From Terriglobia bacterium (GTDB lineage Bacteria > Acidobacteriota > Terriglobia > Terriglobales > Acidobacteriaceae), in contig JAIQGF010000004.1 of assembly GCA_020072845.1 (NCBI GenBank), positions 233,957 through 297,956 of the forward strand: a stretch of DNA of 64,000 nucleotides. Direction: 5' to 3'. The position numbers and the translations under genes were made by a program. Positions 49,924 to 57,876 of this stretch are shown in pieces. How positions within the stretch are numbered: position 1 is the stretch's first letter; each line of letters begins with the position of its first letter. Below the pieces are notes generated by a model. The model did no database searches. It worked only from the letters and a program-made list of their open reading frames with translations, and had not been told where the DNA came from.

Positions 49924-50952
49924 CTACGCCTGCGCTACCACCGCTTGCGGCTCCTCAAATTCCGGCGCCACCCTCTCTGCTTCCGGCTTCAGCACCCGAA
50001 CCACGGTCGCAACGAAAACGCGCCCGGCCCCGGCGCGGCGCAACACGCGCGCGCACTCCGACACCGTGCTCCCGGTGGTGAATACATCGTCGACCAACAG
50101 GATGTCGCGCCCGCTGATCGGGTCGCCGCGCACCACCTGGAACGCCCCGCGCACGTTGTCCCGCCGCTGCGATGGCGTCAATCCCGTCTGCGATTCGGTG
50201 GCCCGATGCCGCACCAGCACGGTGGTGTTCAGCTTTACGTCCAGCGCCGCCGGCGTCAGCTTGAGCATGGCGCGCGCGATCAACTCCGACTGGTTGAAGC
50301 CGCGCTGCCGCATCTTCGATGTGTGCAGCGGCACCGCCATCACCACCGGCGGCTGCGGCCCGAATGCCTCCGCCAGCTCGGCCACCACTTCCGCCAGCAT
50401 CCGTCCCAGCAGATTCGCCGCCGGACGCACCCGCTCGTACTTCAGCAGATGGACCAGATCGCGCAGTCCGCCCTCATTGCTGCCGTAAGCCACGGCGCGC
50501 GTGAACGCCGGCTCATTCTGCATGCACATCAGGCACAACGATGGTGGGGCATCCTGAGCTTGTCGAAGGACGCCCTCGCGTGTCTCCTGGTGCAAATGCC
50601 GGCTCATCAGCCGCTCGCCGCAGGCGGCGCAGCGCGGTCCCTCAATCGGCCGGATGTCCGCCAGGCACGCCTGGCACACCGGCAGCCGCGATAACCGCGT
50701 CAGCGGCGCCTGGCACAGCCTGCAATGGGAGGGGAACAACACCGACAACAATCCGTCGGCTAGGGAAAAAACAAAAGAGTGCCCTTGCTCAGCGGGTTCC
50801 TCGACCGACCGGGTTAGGTCTCCGCTACTGCTGAAGACGACCCTCCTCGCGACCGCAAGCCCAGGGCGGGCCTTCGCGTCAACTCTGTCAGTATAGCCGC
50901 TTAGTCGGCAGGCATCAACGGCCCGGTCTGCCACCGCTGCATCGTTTTGCAC
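49924..50952 (-). CDS. comF: ComF family phosphoribosyltransferase-like protein
   Basis: Up to 342 residues; the conserved part starts around residue 65 ([14 protein letters not shown]), so the first 60 residues are doubtful and the true start may be internal. N-terminal zinc fingers: CRLC, CQAC, CAAC, then CLMC. PRTase core: [24 protein letters not shown] and the PRPP loop [15 protein letters not shown]. In competent bacteria ComF acts in DNA uptake near the membrane. Between CxxC pairs the residues [10 protein letters not shown] come from a dispersed CTGAGCTTGTCGAAGGA repeat inserted in frame (50550-50573). Confidence 0.85.
   Translation of the reverse strand: MQNDAAVADRAVDACRLSGYTDRVDAKARPGLAVARRVVFSSSGDLTRSVEEPAEQGHSFVFSLADGLLSVLFPSHCRLCQAPLTRLSRLPVCQACLADIRPIEGPRCAACGERLMSRHLHQETREGVLRQAQDAPPSLCLMCMQNEPAFTRAVAYGSNEGGLRDLVHLLKYERVRPAANLLGRMLAEVVAELAEAFGPQPPVVMAVPLHTSKMRQRGFNQSELIARAMLKLTPAALDVKLNTTVLVRHRATESQTGLTPSQRRDNVRGAFQVVRGDPISGRDILLVDDVFTTGSTVSECARVLRRAGAGRVFVATVVRVLKPEAERVAPEFEEPQAVVAQA
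50550..50573. repeat. CCTGAGCTTGTCGAAGGA repeat in frame in comF
   Basis: TCCT...AGGA palindromic word (GCATCCTGAGCTTGTCGAAG then GACG). Known to me as a dispersed word in many proteobacterial and acidobacterial genomes; here it encodes VLRQAQDA. Confidence 0.7.
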
Positions 50953-50984
50953 AAAATTAATCTGAGCCCGAACGGAGGATGCTG

Positions 50985-51030
50985 TTCGCGATCACCCGAT
51001 CAGCCGATCGCCAGATCACCCGATTCGGGC
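50985..51030. repeat. GATC/CACC quasi-tandem repeat upstream of the OPT gene
   Basis: GCGATCACCCGATCAGCCGATCGCC then AGATCACCCGATTCGGG (in part): variants of GATCACCC with 9-10 base period. A GGTGATCGGGTTGTC word follows at 51138-51152, giving an inverted partner. Confidence 0.75.
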
Positions 51031-51219
51031 CGCAACCCCGCGTCTAACGCGCTCCGCGCGCTTCCCACCCGTCCCGCTGCCAGCGTAGAATCTTCGTTCG
51101 CGGGGTCCCCCGGCAGGCCCGCATGTTGGCCTGCTGGGGTGATCGGGTTGTCATCCGGCTTCCCCCGTGCTACGTTGCGCGGTCTTCATTTCTAACGCTG
51201 GAATCTGAATCGAGGATTC

Positions 51220-53286
51220 ATGAGCACCATGACCACCAATCAGGCGCCGCCGAAAAAGTTCCAGCCCTTCGTGCCGCCGACCATGCCGATGCCCGAGTTC
51301 ACCGCCCGCGCCGTCATTCTCGGCCTGCTGATGACCGGTATTCTCGGCGCCGCCAATGCCTATCTCGGCCTCCGCGCCGGCATGACCATCGCCGCCACCT
51401 ATCCCGCAGCGGTCATCAGCATGGCCATTCTTCGCCTGATGAAGGGATCGATTCTCGAGGAAAATATCGCGCGCACCGTCGGTTCCATCGGCGAATCCGT
51501 CGCCGCCGGCGCGGTCTTCACCATTCCGGCTTTCGTGATCGCCGGCCTCTGGCGCGACTCCGCCGGCAACCCCGTCCTGGGCGTGGACAAGTACTGGCAA
51601 TCGGTCGCGCTCATGGTGATCGGCGGCACCGTCGGCATTCTGTTCGTCACCTTGCTCCGCCGCGTCATGGTCGAGGACCCCGAGCTGCCCTTCCCCGAAT
51701 CCGTCGCCGCCTCGGAAATTCACAAGGCCGGACAGCAAGGCGCCAAGGCGGCCAAGATTCTTTTCGCCAACATGGGATTCGGCGCGGTGATGTACTTCCT
51801 GAGCCAGATCAACGTCTTCTGGTATGTGCGCACCATCCTGGTGAGGATTCCGACCATGGCGAGCGGTCTGCGCATCGGCCGCGCCGCCGCTGCACCCGTG
51901 GTCGCCACCGGCGGCATGACTACTTTCGACACGCCTGCCATCAGCCCCGCCTATCTCGGCGTCGGCTACATCATCGGGCCGCGCCTCGCCGCGCTGAATT
52001 TCGCGGGCGGCGTCGTCGCCTGGGGCCTGCTGGTTCCATTGCTAGTTTACTTTCTCGGACCTGGCATCCAGGCCAGTTTGCCCGCGGGCGCGGCCATGGA
52101 CTGGGCCGCCCTGGCCAACAACATGTGGTTCTCCATCGTGCGCCCGATCGCCGTCGGCGGCATGCTGGTGGGCGCCAGCTTTACCCTGTTCCGCATGCGC
52201 AAGCAGCTCGGCATCGGCATGAGCCGCGCCGTCTCCGACCTGAAGAAATCCGCCGCCGCCCATGAAGTCGCCGACCGCACCGAAAAGGACCTCAACGCCA
52301 AGGTCGTTTTTCTGGGCGTTGCCGTCGTGCTCGTCGCCATGATCGCGCTCTACTGGTTCTTCATCTCCGGCGCGGGCAACATGCCGGGCGGCAAGATCAT
52401 GACCGGCGCCGTCGTGGCCGCCGTCGTCATGATCGTTCTCGGCTTCTTCTTTGCCGCCGTCTCCGGCAACCTGGTCGGCATGATCGGCTCTTCCAACAAC
52501 CCCGTCTCCGGCCTGACGCTGTGCACCCTGGTGGTCGCAGCGCTCATGATGGTCGCCCTTGGCGTCGGCGGAACGGGCGGCGTGGCGGCGGTGCTCGGTG
52601 TCGCCGCGGTGGTCTGCGTTTCCTCGGCCGTGGCCGGTGAAATGTTGCAGGACCTCAAGGTTGGTCACATCCTCGGCGGCACGCCTTCGCGAATGCAGAT
52701 CGGCGACATGTTCGGCGTCGTCGTCGCCTCGCTGGTGCTCTTCTTCCCGCTGATGATTCTCGACAAGGCTTACCATTTCGGCAGCGCCGCCCTGCCCGCC
52801 CCGCAGGCCGGACTCATGGCCATGCTCGGCCAGGGAATCGTCGGCGGTAACATGCCGTGGCCGCTGGTCGTCGTCGGCATTTTCATGGGATTCGCGCTCA
52901 TCATGGTGCAGGTCAAAAGCCCCATGCTGTTCGCCGTCGGCATGTACCTGCCGCTGCAGACCACCTTCGCCATCTTCGTCGGCGGCGTCATTCGCTGGAT
53001 CACCGACCTGCTGCGCGACCGCCGCGGCTACAACGACGCGCAGAAAGCTCGCGTCGAAAACGCTGGCGTGCTCACCGCCTCCGGCCTGATCGCCGGCGAA
53101 GCGCTCTGCGGATTGGTGATCGCCTCCATCGTCGGCACCGGCCATACCATGCTCGACGTCAAGATCGGCAACGGTTGGATCTCCGGCCTAATCGGCCTGG
53201 CGCTCCTGGTCGCGGTCATGATCAAGGTGCCGCTGGCCAACGCCGGCAGCCCCGACGAGCCCGCGCCGCCGACCGCAATTATGTAA
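51220..53286 (+). CDS. OPT family oligopeptide transporter
   Basis: 688 residues with about 16 membrane helices. Family pattern at the N-terminus: FVPPTMPMPEFTARAVILGLLMTGILGAANAYLGLRAGMTIAATYPAAVISM (in part), then MVEDPELPFPESVAASEIH and the loop GGTPSRMQIGDM in the C-terminal half. OPT proteins import oligopeptides or metal chelates with protons. An earlier in-frame start is absent; the ATG at 51220 follows CGAGGATTC. No peptidase or chelator genes adjoin, although a POT-like transporter lies 1.5 kb downstream. Confidence 0.93.
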   Translation: MSTMTTNQAPPKKFQPFVPPTMPMPEFTARAVILGLLMTGILGAANAYLGLRAGMTIAATYPAAVISMAILRLMKGSILEENIARTVGSIGESVAAGAVFTIPAFVIAGLWRDSAGNPVLGVDKYWQSVALMVIGGTVGILFVTLLRRVMVEDPELPFPESVAASEIHKAGQQGAKAAKILFANMGFGAVMYFLSQINVFWYVRTILVRIPTMASGLRIGRAAAAPVVATGGMTTFDTPAISPAYLGVGYIIGPRLAALNFAGGVVAWGLLVPLLVYFLGPGIQASLPAGAAMDWAALANNMWFSIVRPIAVGGMLVGASFTLFRMRKQLGIGMSRAVSDLKKSAAAHEVADRTEKDLNAKVVFLGVAVVLVAMIALYWFFISGAGNMPGGKIMTGAVVAAVVMIVLGFFFAAVSGNLVGMIGSSNNPVSGLTLCTLVVAALMMVALGVGGTGGVAAVLGVAAVVCVSSAVAGEMLQDLKVGHILGGTPSRMQIGDMFGVVVASLVLFFPLMILDKAYHFGSAALPAPQAGLMAMLGQGIVGGNMPWPLVVVGIFMGFALIMVQVKSPMLFAVGMYLPLQTTFAIFVGGVIRWITDLLRDRRGYNDAQKARVENAGVLTASGLIAGEALCGLVIASIVGTGHTMLDVKIGNGWISGLIGLALLVAVMIKVPLANAGSPDEPAPPTAIM

Positions 53287-53293
53287 AACGCTT

Positions 53294-53480
53294 AGCCACA
53301 GAGGACACAGAGGAAAACAGAATCTAAGGGACAAGACGAATCTAGACGGCTGTCATCCAGAGCGAGGGCGTACGCCCGAGTCGAAGGCCCCCGCGGTCGC
53401 TTGGAGTTGCGCTCAGGTTTGAACGCACGGCATTACATTCATAGCCTTTTCCTCCGTGTTCCTCCGTGTCCTCTGTGGTT
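53294..53480. repeat. Composite nested palindromic element before yggS
   Basis: Outer arms: CCACAGAGGACACAGAGG (from 53296) and CCTCCGTGTCCTCTGTGG (to 53479). Between them lies a second element beginning GTCATCCAGAGCGAGGGCG and containing TACGCCCGAGTCGAAGG (53348-53393). The right arm ends about 10 bases before the yggS ATG. Confidence 0.8.
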
Positions 53481-53488
53481 TGCTTTTC

Positions 53489-54196
53489 ATGTCCATCGCG
53501 CAAAATCTCAATGCCGTCCGCGAGCGCATCGCCGCCGCCGCCCGCCGCGCCGCCCGCTCCCCCGACGACATCGCGCTCATGGCGGTCACCAAGACTTTCG
53601 GCCCAGACGCCATCCGCGCCGCCTACGATGCCGGCCAGCGCCTCTTCGGCGAAAATCGCGTCCAGGAATTCGCGGAAAAGGCTCCCGCGCTCCGCGATCT
53701 CGCCGACGCCGACTTCCACATGATCGGCCACCTGCAAACCAATAAAGCCGGCAAAGCGGTCGAGGTTTTTTCCGCGGTGGACTCGGTAGACTCCCTCCGC
53801 CTCGCCGAAAAACTCAACGCCGCCGCCGCAACCGCGCGCAAGCGACTGCCGGTGCTCATTGAACTGAACCTCGGCGGCGAGGAAAGCAAAAGCGGGCTCA
53901 ATCCCGTTTCGCTGGATTTCGGCGCGCTGCTCGAATCCGCCGCGCGCCTCGACCACCTCGACTTCCGCGGCCTCATGACCATTCCGCCCTTCACCGCAGA
54001 CCCGGAAGGCTCGCGTCCTTTTTTCCGCCGCCTGCGCGAAATCCGCGACAACATTGCCCGCCGCAATCTTCCCGCCATCCGCCTCGATACACTTTCCATG
54101 GGCATGTCGCACGACTTCGAAGTCGCCATCGAACAAGGGTCCACGTGCGTGCGCCTCGGCACCGCAATCTTCGGCGAACGAACAGCCAAGGCTTAA
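53489..54196 (+). CDS. yggS: YggS-type PLP homeostasis protein (PLPBP)
   Basis: 235 residues from ATG 53489; an in-frame start 33 bases upstream lies in the repeat arm. Fold type III PLP protein: Lys in ALMAVTKTFGPDAI, GENRVQEFAEKAP, DFHMIGHLQTNK (HLQxNK signature), FRGLMTIPPF and SMGMSHDFEVAIEQGST at the phosphate site. Keeps free PLP and ketoacid levels in balance. Usually followed by yggT and yggU; yggT is missing here. Flanked on both sides by composite palindromic elements, and it has no Shine-Dalgarno apart from the repeat. Confidence 0.93.
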   Translation: MSIAQNLNAVRERIAAAARRAARSPDDIALMAVTKTFGPDAIRAAYDAGQRLFGENRVQEFAEKAPALRDLADADFHMIGHLQTNKAGKAVEVFSAVDSVDSLRLAEKLNAAAATARKRLPVLIELNLGGEESKSGLNPVSLDFGALLESAARLDHLDFRGLMTIPPFTADPEGSRPFFRRLREIRDNIARRNLPAIRLDTLSMGMSHDFEVAIEQGSTCVRLGTAIFGERTAKA

Positions 54197-54420
54197 CCAC
54201 AGAGGACACAGAGGAACAGCAAACAACTATATGAGTGTCATTCCGAGCGAGGACGCACCAAACAACCAGCGCGCCCGCCTTTGGCGCGCGGGTTGGCGCG
54301 TCCGAGTCGAGGAACCTGCTTTTCTTCAGGCGAACCGATATCCGCTCGCGCGCGACGAAAATCTCTGTATCAGCCTTCATTCCTCGATTTCCTCCCCTTC
54401 CTCCGTGTCCTCCGTGGTAA
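54194..54420. repeat. Composite nested palindromic element before yggU
   Basis: Outer arms ACCACAGAGGACACAGAGGA (from 54197) and CCTCCGTGTCCTCCGTGG (to 54417). The inner element begins GTCATTCCGAGCGAGGACGC and holds a GCGCCCGCC...GCGCGGGTTGGCGCG inverted pair (54236-54322), then a GGAACCTGC end. The right arm ends 13 bases before the yggU start. Same plan as 53294-53480. Confidence 0.8.
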
Positions 54421-54429
54421 AAACCGCCT

Positions 54430-54723
54430 GTGATCCCGATCAACGACACTGCATCCGGCGCCACCTTCGCCGTCCACTTGCATCCGCGCGCGAAGAAGAA
54501 CGCCCTCACCGGCACGCTCGGCGACGCGCTCAAGATCTCCCTAACCGCGCCCCCCATCGAAGGCCGCGCTAACGAAGCCTGCATCGAATTCTTCGCCGAT
54601 CTTTTGAAGCTGCCGCGTTCCTCGATTACCATAGCCGCGGGCCAGACCAGCCGGAACAAGGTGATTCGCGTCACCGGCCTCAGTGCAGCGGAGGTTGAGC
54701 GACGGTTGTGGAGCGCGCATTAG
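54430..54723 (+). CDS. yggU: DUF167 (YggU) family protein
   Basis: 97 residues from a GTG start that directly follows a repeat arm. Family signature: VHLHPRAKKNALTGTLGDALKISLTAPPIEGRANEACIEFFA (in part) and ITIAAGQTSRNKVIRV. Small beta-alpha-beta fold, function unknown, frequently linked to yggS. The repeat arm separates it from yggS, so the two may still be co-transcribed through the element. Confidence 0.9.
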   Translation: MIPINDTASGATFAVHLHPRAKKNALTGTLGDALKISLTAPPIEGRANEACIEFFADLLKLPRSSITIAAGQTSRNKVIRVTGLSAAEVERRLWSAH

Positions 54724-54730
54724 CGGGTTT

Positions 54731-54794
54731 TGAGTTGTGAGTTCTGAGTTGTGACCGAACACTCAGAACTCACAACTGACAACTCACAACTGAG
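54731..54794. repeat. GAGTTGTGAGTTCTGAG hairpin repeat
   Basis: GAGTTGTGAGTTCTGAGTTG on the left pairs with CTCAGAACTCACAACTGACA and ACTCACAACTGA on the right, loop ACCGAACA-like. It ends before the GAGGAG ribosome site of the next gene. Confidence 0.88.
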
Positions 54795-54809
54795 GTCGAG
54801 GAGAACGCC

Positions 54810-56201
54810 TTGAGCTTTGCGCAGCGCTTGCGCGAGATTCGCACCGGCTTCGAGCGTCCCTTCTGGGTCGCCAACATCACCGAAATTTTTGAGCGCCTCT
54901 CCTACTACGGCGCGTTCTCGTCGCTCGCTCTCTACCTGCAGGAACAACTCAATTTTTCCACCCAGCAGACCGGCACGCTGACCGGCATCTTCGGCGGGAT
55001 GGTCTGGTTCCTCGCCATCTTCGGCGGGGCCACCGCCGACCGCCTCGGGTTCCGCCGCGCACTTTCCGTCGCTTACCTCATCCTTGCCACCGCGTATTTT
55101 CTGATCGGCTCCATCGGCGCGCCCTGGCTGGCGCCGGCGCGGAACGCGGTGCCGCTGGCGCTTTTTGTCGGCTTCATCCTGATGCTTCCCGCGCTCGGCG
55201 TTTCCCTGGTCAAGCCGTGCGTCGTAGGCACCACCGCGCGCGCCTCGAAGGAAAACGTCCGCTCCATCGGCTACTCGATTTACTACACCATGGTGAATAT
55301 CGGTGGCGCGGCCGGACCCTACGTCGCCTCCTGGTCGCATCGTCACCTGGGACTGGCGAACGTGTATCGCGTTGCCGCGGTCAGCGTCTTCGCCATGTTC
55401 TTCGTCGTTCTGATCTTCTTCCGCGAGCCCCGCAAGGCCGGCGATGCCCCTCCGCCCTCCATCGCCGAGGTCGCGCGCAATTTCTGCGTCGTACTGGGGA
55501 ACTACAAACTGGTTGTGCCCGTGCTGCTGGTTGCGCTCGCGCTCGGCGCAGCTTCGCTGCTCGCCGGCTTCACCGTTCCCTGGTGGATCTGGGCCGTGCT
55601 TCTCGTCGTGGTGCTCGCCGGTATCAGCCGCTTCATGTGGTTCCTGGTTTTGTTCACCGGATACTGGGTCGTGTTCTGGCAGCAGTACATCAGCCTTCCC
55701 GGCTACATCCACGGCTATATCGATCCCCGCGCCGACGTCGAGCTGATCCTCATCACCGACGGCCTCACCGTCATCGCGCTCACCCTGGCGGTGAATTACC
55801 TGACCAGCCGCATCCCCGCATTTCAGGCGGTGATCCTCGGCACCGTGATCACGTCGGTTTCCTGGGTGATCCTCGCATTGCGTCCGACCGTCTGGGGCGC
55901 GGTGCTCTCGTTGTTTGTCCTGGCGCTGGGCGAGATCATCCAGTCGCCGCGTTATTACGAGTACATCTCGCGCCTCGCGCCGCCGGGCCAGCAGGGTACC
56001 TACATGGGATTTGCTTTTCTTCCCATCGGCATCGGGTCTCTGATCGGCGGATGGTTCGGCGGACGACTCGTCCACCACTACGGCGAAGTCCTGCACCAGC
56101 CCAGGCGAATCTGGTTCGCCGTTACCGCAGTGGGCCTGGCAACGGCGGTGGTTTTGGCGATCTATAACAAGATTGTCCGCCCCGTTCAGGCCAACGAATA
56201 A
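54810..56201 (+). CDS. POT/MFS-type transporter
   Basis: 463 residues from a TTG start preceded by GAGGAG. Twelve to fourteen membrane helices. The first helix region, FWVANITEIFERLSYYGAFSSLALYL, is the ExxER(F/L)SYYG signature of proton-coupled oligopeptide transporters, followed by GGATADRLGFRRALS as in MFS loop 2-3. The C-terminal GEIIQSPRYYEYISRLAPPGQQGTYMGFAFLPIG (in part) matches the POT family. Peptide uptake is likely but specificity is open. An N-terminal Met is not available near by, so the TTG start is accepted. Confidence 0.85.
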   Translation: MSFAQRLREIRTGFERPFWVANITEIFERLSYYGAFSSLALYLQEQLNFSTQQTGTLTGIFGGMVWFLAIFGGATADRLGFRRALSVAYLILATAYFLIGSIGAPWLAPARNAVPLALFVGFILMLPALGVSLVKPCVVGTTARASKENVRSIGYSIYYTMVNIGGAAGPYVASWSHRHLGLANVYRVAAVSVFAMFFVVLIFFREPRKAGDAPPPSIAEVARNFCVVLGNYKLVVPVLLVALALGAASLLAGFTVPWWIWAVLLVVVLAGISRFMWFLVLFTGYWVVFWQQYISLPGYIHGYIDPRADVELILITDGLTVIALTLAVNYLTSRIPAFQAVILGTVITSVSWVILALRPTVWGAVLSLFVLALGEIIQSPRYYEYISRLAPPGQQGTYMGFAFLPIGIGSLIGGWFGGRLVHHYGEVLHQPRRIWFAVTAVGLATAVVLAIYNKIVRPVQANE

Positions 56202-56219
56202 CGCAAAGCAATTTTGCGG

Positions 56220-56300
56220 GCGTCATCCTGGGCCCGCGTGCTGGAGCCTGCCCTGACCCCGAGTGCGGCCGAGGGGGCGAAGGGGTGCGAGTCTCGGGAT
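56220..56300. repeat. GTCATCCTGGGC-type element
   Basis: Begins GCGTCATCCTGGGCCCGCG and contains GACCCCGAGTGCGGCCGAGGGGGCGAAGG and GTCTCGGGATC (in part). A divergent member of the GTCATTCCGAGC family. Confidence 0.5.
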
Positions 56301-56413
56301 CTATGCATTTTTCCAACCTTAGCGGCTTTCGATACAAAACTTTACAAAATTCGCGTTACTCTCCGAGTCCTTTTGTTTGCTGCCGGGTTTGGCTGAGCTT
56401 AGGATAGGTGGTG

Positions 56414-57637
56414 ATGCCTCAGTTTCTGCTGTTGATCGCAATATTGGGGCTGGTGAGCTCGACCGGCTTTCTCCTGCTGGTCATGGTGGCCGCGTTGCGC
56501 TTCCGACAGCGCGCCCGCAGGGCCGACGCCGCTCCCTGCCTCGGCGATCAGGAACTTCCGCCCGTCAGCGTGATCAAGCCCGTGTGCGGCCTTGAGCCCT
56601 TGCTCGAACAGAATCTGGAATCCTTGTTCCAGCAGGACTATCCCACATTCGAGTTGATCTTCGGCGCGCGCACCGCCGATGATCCCGCCATCGCCGTCGT
56701 CAACCAGCTTCGCCGCCGCTATCCCGAAGTCAAGGCGCGCTGCGTCTTTTCCGGCGACCCGATCTGGCCCAACCCTCGTGTCTACTCCGAGCATAAGATG
56801 ATCGCCGCCGCCGAATACGACTACCTCGTCATCGGCGACAGCGACGTCCGCGTCCCGCGCGACTATCTTCGCAACATCGTCGCCCCGCTGCGCGATCCCG
56901 AGGTCGGCCTGGTCACCTGTATTTACCGCGGCAAGCCGAGCGGTGGCGCCTGGTCTCGCCTGGAAGCCGCCGGCTTTTCCGTCGAGCTCACCTCCGGCGT
57001 GCTGGTTGCCGACCTGCTCGAAGGCATGAAGTTCGCGCTCGGCCCGACCACCGCCACCCGCAAGGACGTGCTCGCCCACATCGGCGGGATTCGCGTCCTC
57101 GCCGACTATCATTCCGACGATTACGAAATCGGCCGCCAGATTGATGCTGCCGGATATCGCGTTGTCCTCTCCCACGTCGTCATTGACCACATCACCCTGA
57201 ACCGTGCCATGATCAGCCGCCAGATCCGCTGGATGCGCAGCACCCGCTTCTCGCGTCCCGCCGGTCACATCGGCAGCGGGTTGACCTTCGCCACGCCGTT
57301 TGCGCTGCTCGGTTTCATCGTCGCCGCCGCCTGGGGATACTGGACGCTTGCCTTGACCCTGCTCGCCTGGGGCATCGTCAACCGCTGGGTGCAGGCGCTG
57401 GTGGTCGGCTGGGGCGTGGTACGCGATCCCGAAATCTGGCGTTACCTCTGGTATTACCCAATCCGCGACCTGCTGGGATTTTTCTTTTGGATGGCCAGCT
57501 TCACCGGACGCAACTTCACCTGGCGCGGCGAACCCTACCGCTTCGGTCCCGGCGGACGCGTCGTCAGCCTGCGCCATGCTTCCCCGGCGGAACCCTCCTC
57601 TCACGCCGCTCCCGTCGGACCCGCCGGATCGGACTAA
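56414..57637 (+). CDS. Ceramide-glucosyltransferase-like GT2/GT21 enzyme, HpnI type
   Basis: 407 residues from ATG 56414 (GTG codons immediately upstream are alternatives). One N-terminal membrane helix, then a GT-A domain: PPVSVIKPVCGLEPLLEQNLESLFQQDYPTFEL (in part), DSDVRVPRDYL (DxD-like), GRQIDAA and the QIRWMRSTR motif ((Q/R)xxRW) of family GT21, then three to four C-terminal helices. HpnI adds N-acetylglucosamine to bacteriohopanetetrol in hopanoid synthesis; ceramide glucosyltransferase is the other close family. Neither hopanoid nor sphingolipid genes are in the window, so the acceptor is inferred. Confidence 0.82.
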   Translation: MPQFLLLIAILGLVSSTGFLLLVMVAALRFRQRARRADAAPCLGDQELPPVSVIKPVCGLEPLLEQNLESLFQQDYPTFELIFGARTADDPAIAVVNQLRRRYPEVKARCVFSGDPIWPNPRVYSEHKMIAAAEYDYLVIGDSDVRVPRDYLRNIVAPLRDPEVGLVTCIYRGKPSGGAWSRLEAAGFSVELTSGVLVADLLEGMKFALGPTTATRKDVLAHIGGIRVLADYHSDDYEIGRQIDAAGYRVVLSHVVIDHITLNRAMISRQIRWMRSTRFSRPAGHIGSGLTFATPFALLGFIVAAAWGYWTLALTLLAWGIVNRWVQALVVGWGVVRDPEIWRYLWYYPIRDLLGFFFWMASFTGRNFTWRGEPYRFGPGGRVVSLRHASPAEPSSHAAPVGPAGSD

Positions 57638-57876
57638 TCAGTTCCGAGTTTCAGTTTCAGTTTCAGTTTCAGTCGTTCTCCGATTTGTCATTCCGACCCT
57701 GAGCGAAGCCGAAGGGGCGGAATCTGCTGTTCTGCCTTGGCGACCTCCGCGTCCTTTGCGGTCCAATGTTTTTGTAAATCGACAATCGACAATCGGCAAT
57801 CAGCAATGGTCTTGGTTTCCACCCACAACTCAGAACTCCCAACTTTGTTAAACTGCCCAGTTTCCTGGAGCCACCC
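57638..57876. repeat. Cluster of repeat families before the serine hydrolase gene
   Basis: In order: (CAGTTT)-type tandem words (57647-57675), GTCATTCCGACCCTGAGCGAAG...GGAATCTGCTGTTCTGCC (57688-57738), CTTGGCGACCTCCGCGTCC (57737-57768), AATCGACAATCGACAATCGG-type tandem words (57777-57807) and AACTCAGAACTCCCAAC (57825-57842). Four or five families are stacked in 240 bases. Confidence 0.7.

Noticed and set aside
53294-54420. Insertion sequence or MITE with terminal repeats
   Set aside because: No transposase, no clear target duplication and the two composites differ in inner sequence; described as palindromic elements instead.
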